Of a stretch of 7,355 nt of DNA, positions 4,526 to 7,355 are shown piece after piece. A program made the translations under genes and the position numbers. This DNA is from an uncultured Neomegalonema sp. GTDB lineage: Bacteria > Pseudomonadota > Alphaproteobacteria > Rhodobacterales > Rhodobacteraceae. The DNA lies in contig CALDZQ010000101.1 in NCBI GenBank assembly GCA_937944035.1, positions 1 to 7,355 on the forward strand. The letters run 5' to 3'. A model generated the notes under the pieces. That model saw nothing but the letters and a program-made list of their open reading frames with translations, was not told where the DNA came from and searched no databases. The first letter of the stretch is position 1. The number at the start of each line of letters is the position of its first letter.

Positions 4526-5740
4526 ATGGCTGGTACGACACAAACACCCAAGAACAGCAGCTACGACGTGGTGATCGTCGGCGGCGCCATGTACGGCTCG
4601 TCCATCGCATGGTTCCTGTCCGGCAATCCTGATTTCAACGGCTCGATCCTCGTCGTTGAGCGTGATCCGACTTATGAATTTACCTCCACCACGCACACAA
4701 ATTCCTGTATGCGCCAGCAGTTCTCTGCCGAGATCAACGTCCAAGTCTCGCAGTTCGCCGCGCATTTCGTGAAGAACTTCCGCGACTTCTTCGACAATGA
4801 TCCCCGTGTGCCGGAGATTGTGCTGCAAAGCTACGGCTACATGTATCTCGCCGATAATGCCGAATTCGCGCAGACCCTCAAAGAAGCGCAGGCCGTGCAG
4901 GCATCGCTGGGGTCCGGCACAAAGCACATGACCCGCGAGGAAATCGCCCGCGATTACCCGTTCTACATGCTCGATGACATCGTCGCCGCGAACCACAATC
5001 TGATCGACGAGGGCTATTTCGACGGCAACACCGTGTTTGACTGGTGGAAACGCTCCGCCCGCGAGCAGGGTGCGGAATACGTCACCAACGAAGTCACCGG
5101 CATGGCGCTCAATGCGGCGGGAACCCGCGTCGAGAGCGTCACCCTCAAATCCGGCGAGACCATTGCCTGTGGCACGGTCGTCAACGCCTCCGGCCCCCGC
5201 GCCGTGCTGACCGCGCGCATGGCCGGCATCGAGATTCCGGTCGAGCCGCGCAAGCGCTACACCTTCATCTTCGACGCGGAAAAGCCGCTCGACCGCGACC
5301 TGCCCCTGACCATTGACCCCAGCGGCGTCCACATGCGGACCGACGGCCAGTATTACCTCGCCGGATGCCCGCCGGATATTGACCCCGCAGTGGACTATGA
5401 CGATTTCGAGCAGGATCACAGCATCTGGGAAGAGAAAGTCTGGCCCGTCATCGCCAACCGCATCCCGCAATTCGAGGCGATCAAGCTGACCAATTCATGG
5501 GCGGGCCATTACGCTTTCAACACATTCGATCAAAACGCCATCCTCGGTGCGCATACCAGGGTGGAGAACTTCATGTTCGCCAACGGCTTTTCCGGCCACG
5601 GGTTCCAGCAATCCCCGGCAATGGGGCGCGGTATGTCTGAGCTGATCGCTTACGGCGAATACCGCACCCTCGATCTGACCCCGTTCAGCTACGCGCGCAT
5701 CGAACGCGGTGAGAAGTTCGTCGAGAAGGCGGTGATCTGA
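4526..5740 (+). CDS. FOXRED1-like FAD-dependent oxidoreductase (DAO family)
   Basis: 404 residues from ATG 4526, preferred to the upstream GTG at 4475 because GAAGG (4513-4517) sits 8 nt before it and the extra 17 residues resemble no family N-terminus. Rossmann FAD site: DVVIVGGAMYG (14-24, the third glycine of GxGxxG replaced by Ala) and the ribose-binding acidic residue Glu45 in LVVERD. Later landmarks: SCMRQQFS (60-67), VEPRKRY (239-245), NSWAGHY and NTFDQN near the end, GFSGHGFQQSP (354-364) and TLDLTPFSYARIERGEKF. Order and wording of these blocks match human FOXRED1 as I remember it, including the shared extreme C-terminus. FOXRED1 is a flavoprotein needed for mitochondrial complex I assembly. 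Bacterial relatives are usually annotated as sarcosine, glycine or D-amino-acid oxidoreductases; the substrate here is unknown. No signal peptide; probably cytoplasmic or membrane-associated. No nuo genes in view. Confidence 0.88.
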   Translation: MAGTTQTPKNSSYDVVIVGGAMYGSSIAWFLSGNPDFNGSILVVERDPTYEFTSTTHTNSCMRQQFSAEINVQVSQFAAHFVKNFRDFFDNDPRVPEIVLQSYGYMYLADNAEFAQTLKEAQAVQASLGSGTKHMTREEIARDYPFYMLDDIVAANHNLIDEGYFDGNTVFDWWKRSAREQGAEYVTNEVTGMALNAAGTRVESVTLKSGETIACGTVVNASGPRAVLTARMAGIEIPVEPRKRYTFIFDAEKPLDRDLPLTIDPSGVHMRTDGQYYLAGCPPDIDPAVDYDDFEQDHSIWEEKVWPVIANRIPQFEAIKLTNSWAGHYAFNTFDQNAILGAHTRVENFMFANGFSGHGFQQSPAMGRGMSELIAYGEYRTLDLTPFSYARIERGEKFVEKAVI

Positions 5741-5784
5741 GGGGGGCGCGGGGCGACACTTTCAGCCTGATCCTGAAAAAGGTC

Positions 5785-5812
5785 CGAATAATTACCCGTG
5801 CTCCTGTGTTCT
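5785..5812 (+). promoter_or_regulatory. Possible autoregulated ECF-type promoter
   Basis: A GAATAA box (5786-5791) followed after 14 nt by GTGTTC (5806-5811) lies 63 nt before the sigma factor ATG, in the 134-bp gap after the FAD oxidoreductase. GAAT-type -35 elements with a GT-rich -10 are typical of some ECF sigma factors, which often transcribe their own operon. The match is by eye only and weak. A second box, TGATCC at 5769-5774, resembles another alphaproteobacterial -35 but lacks a good -10 partner. Confidence 0.2.
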
Positions 5813-5874
5813 CCTGACATACGCAATTTTACGCGGGCGGAGGCACACATGCGGAAGACAGGTGAAAACAGGCC

Positions 5875-6399
5875 ATGTCCTTGACGCAAGACACAATTCA
5901 GAACGAGGTGAGACAGGGTCTCATCCCCTTATTCCCCCGCCTGTGGCGGTATTGCATCGTCGTGACCGGCAATCCGGACCGGGCGAATGATGTCGCGCAA
6001 GCGGCCTGTGTCCGCGCGTTGGAAAAAGCGCATCAGTTTCAAGCCGGAACCAAACTCGACCGCTGGGTCTTTCGCATCGCACAGCGGCTGTGGCTGAACG
6101 AATTACGCTCGGATGCGGTGCGGCAGGGCGGGGGGATGGCAACGCTCGACGAGATTGATCTGCCCGACCCCGGCCCTGATGCGGAAACGAATGCCTACGC
6201 GCGGCAGGTCATGATGGAGGTCATGGGTCTGCCTGAGGCGCAGAGAACAACGGTTCTTTTGGTTTATGTCGAAGGATACAGCTACCGCGAGGCTTGCGAG
6301 ATTCTGGACATACCCATCGGAACCGTCATGAGCCGCCTGGCGGCTGCACGGACTTCACTCACAAAGAAACTGCGGACTGAGAAAGGAATGATGTCATGA
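5875..6399 (+). CDS. ECF-family RNA polymerase sigma factor
   Basis: 174 residues with only regions 2 and 4, the minimal ECF layout. Region 2 covers about 16-78: LFPRLWRYCIVVTG, NDVAQAACVRALEKA (region 2.2, core binding) and LDRWVFRIAQRLWLNELR (region 2.3/2.4, -10 recognition). A variable acidic linker runs 79-118 (DEIDLPDPGPDAE). Region 4 covers about 119-166: LPEAQRTTVLLVYVEGYSYREA, then a helix-turn-helix CEILDIPIGTVMSRLAAAR for the -35. ATG 5875 is preceded by AGGTGA (5860-5865), 9 nt away. The stop codon overlaps the start of the anti-sigma gene (ATGA), so the pair is translationally coupled. It is not accompanied by NepR/PhyR, so it is unlikely to be EcfG. The regulon is unknown. Confidence 0.93.
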   Translation: MSLTQDTIQNEVRQGLIPLFPRLWRYCIVVTGNPDRANDVAQAACVRALEKAHQFQAGTKLDRWVFRIAQRLWLNELRSDAVRQGGGMATLDEIDLPDPGPDAETNAYARQVMMEVMGLPEAQRTTVLLVYVEGYSYREACEILDIPIGTVMSRLAAARTSLTKKLRTEKGMMS

Positions 6400-7151
6400 C
6401 CTCTTACGCCACGCTGACAGATGAAGACCTGACCGCCTTTCTGGATGGCGAGGTAAGCGAAGCGCGCTCGCGTGAAATCGAAGCGCGGGTCAATGCGGAC
6501 CCGTACCTGCAACAAAGGCTGGAGGCATTGGCTCTGGATACGGAACTGATACATGACGCGTTTGGTGACCTGTTATTACAGGCTCCCGGCGCACCGGCTT
6601 TGCTCGGCTCTTCCGCCGTCACCGCTCCCCCGACCCGACGCATCTGGCCCTCACTGGTCGCGGCCAGCTTGGCCGGGGCGCTTTTCGCCGGGGGATTGGG
6701 CGCGTTTTTCGCGGATGGCGGACCGCAAAACGACTGGCGCGGCTATGTGGCCAGTTATCAGGCGCTTTATGTGGGCAAAACGCTCTCACATCTTGATCGC
6801 AGTGATGGGACAAAAGCGGCTGAACTGGCCATCGTTGCCGATACAATCGGCAAAGACATCGCGCTTGATGCGCTGACGGCGGAGGGCAGTCTTGATTACA
6901 AGCGCGCCCAAATTCTGGGCTTCAAAGGCCGCCCCCTGATCCAACTCGCCTTCCTGTCGAAAATGGGAGAGCCGCTGGCGCTGTGCATCATACGCGGTGA
7001 GGCCGGGGCTGATGAGGCGATGACTTCCGCCGCGATGGAAGGGTTAAGCGCGGCGTCATGGGCGCGGGACGGTTTCGCTTACATCCTGATCGGCGGCACA
7101 GATCAAGCGGCCGTGGATAGTGCCGCCCAGCATTTTGCGGCTGTTCTCTGA
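6396..7151 (+). CDS. Membrane-bound anti-sigma factor of the adjacent ECF sigma factor
   Basis: 251 residues; start overlaps the sigma stop by 4 nt. The cytoplasmic N-terminus (1-81) opens with LTDEDLTAFLDGEVSEARSR, the usual beginning of anti-sigma domains, and is helical throughout. It lacks the HxxxCxxC zinc motif; there is no cysteine in this part at all. One transmembrane helix (about 83-105, IWPSLVAASLAGALFAGGLGAFF) is followed by a periplasmic domain of about 145 residues containing DWRGYVASYQALYVGKTL, RAQILGFKGRPLIQLAFL and a single cysteine in ALCIIRG. It should hold the sigma factor inactive at the membrane until the periplasmic part senses its signal, presumably followed by proteolysis. 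The signal is not deducible. Assignment is by context plus N-terminal pattern. Confidence 0.87.
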   Translation: MTSYATLTDEDLTAFLDGEVSEARSREIEARVNADPYLQQRLEALALDTELIHDAFGDLLLQAPGAPALLGSSAVTAPPTRRIWPSLVAASLAGALFAGGLGAFFADGGPQNDWRGYVASYQALYVGKTLSHLDRSDGTKAAELAIVADTIGKDIALDALTAEGSLDYKRAQILGFKGRPLIQLAFLSKMGEPLALCIIRGEAGADEAMTSAAMEGLSAASWARDGFAYILIGGTDQAAVDSAAQHFAAVL

Positions 7152-7155
7152 CCAC

Positions 7156-7190
7156 AAAAAAGGGGCAGCGCCGGAACGCTGCCCCTCTTA
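7156..7190. terminator. Bidirectional terminator between convergent genes
   Basis: AGGGGCAGCG (7161-7170), loop CCGGAA and CGCTGCCCCT (7177-7186) form a 10-bp stem flanked by an A-run (7156-7161) on the left and CTTAT on the right. The A-run becomes a six-U tract for leftward transcription, ending the aminotransferase gene. Rightward, the weaker TCTTAT ends the sigma/anti-sigma operon, whose stop is at 7149-7151. A second small inverted repeat TACCAA / TTGGTA (7191-7196, 7203-7208) follows directly. Confidence 0.8.
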
Positions 7191-7254
7191 TACCAACGGC
7201 CTTTGGTAACGGTCAGTGTTTAAGGTCGCTGGTATACATCCAATGACTCAAACC

Positions 7255-7355
7255 CTACCCGTGCAGCGCCTGATCCAGCGTTTTGCGGATTTTATCGACC
7301 ATCTCGTCGATATGGCTGTGCTCGGCGATGAATTGCGGGGCGACGATTGCGGTGT
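7255..7355 (-). CDS. C-terminal end of a probable class III (omega) aminotransferase
   Basis: Reading leftward from the window edge, 32 residues end at TAG (7257-7255): AIVAPQFIAEHSHIDEMV followed by DKIRKTLDQALHG. A hydrophobic xxxAPxF segment, then an acidic stretch and an amphipathic helix IDEMVDKIRKTLDQAL, is how class III PLP aminotransferases typically end. The fragment is too short to name a substrate and the catalytic lysine lies outside. The terminator at 7156-7190 fits its 3' end. Another PLP enzyme with a similar tail cannot be excluded. Confidence 0.65.
   Translation of the reverse strand, partial: TAIVAPQFIAEHSHIDEMVDKIRKTLDQALHG

Noticed and set aside
4508..5470. 320-residue minus-strand open frame
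   Set aside because: Shadow of the FAD oxidoreductase; Gly/Val/Asp-rich translation typical of antisense GC-rich codons.
1..7355. tRNA, rRNA, insertion sequence or phage attachment site
   Set aside because: No cloverleaf, rRNA segment, transposase or flanking terminal inverted repeats could be recognised on either strand.

Overview
The window looks like a piece of an alphaproteobacterial chromosome, most likely a Rhodobacteraceae (Roseobacter-type) bacterium. The grounds are GC-rich coding sequence, several protein families common in that group, and a FAD oxidoreductase whose closest remembered relative is mitochondrial FOXRED1. The taxonomic call is inference, because no rRNA or other marker gene is present.

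Layout, left to right. (1) 1-723, minus strand: N-terminal 241 codons of a Cys/Met-metabolism PLP enzyme (methionine gamma-lyase / cystathionine gamma-synthase family). It runs off the left edge, and its ribosome binding site lies inside a perfect 10-bp hairpin. (2) 724-927: AT-rich divergent intergenic region. (3) 928-3208, plus strand: a compact three-gene unit for one TadG-like and two TadE-like pseudopilin-type proteins, with no other tad/cpa genes in view. It ends in a candidate terminator and then two tandem 61-bp hairpin-forming repeats (3274-3395). (4) 3435-4235, plus strand: an exported metallo-beta-lactamase-fold hydrolase. (5) 4236-4525: an intergenic region that appears to hold its own short minus-strand transcription unit. 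It has a well-spaced sigma70-type promoter, a 12-bp palindrome over the predicted start, about 118 nt of transcript and a terminator hairpin with a U-tract. (6) 4526-5740, plus strand: FOXRED1-like FAD-dependent oxidoreductase. (7) 5875-7151, plus strand: ECF sigma factor and membrane anti-sigma factor, overlapping by ATGA. (8) 7156-7190: shared terminator hairpin. (9) 7255-7355, minus strand: last 32 residues of a probable class III aminotransferase.

How the genes relate. The three Tad-like genes are probably co-transcribed and translationally coupled, and should make envelope or surface pilus-like components. The sigma/anti-sigma pair is a self-contained envelope-signalling module whose signal and regulon cannot be read from this window. 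The enzymes (PLP lyase/synthase, MBL hydrolase, FAD oxidoreductase, aminotransferase) look like independent housekeeping or accessory metabolism, not one pathway. The Tad block has visibly lower G+C than its neighbours: I counted about 37% in 2881-2940 against about 67% in 4021-4080.

The points most worth a second look are the small minus-strand transcription unit at 4243-4396, the RBS-masking hairpin at 733-765, the 61-bp tandem hairpin repeat, and a run of nine C inside the first tadE-like gene.
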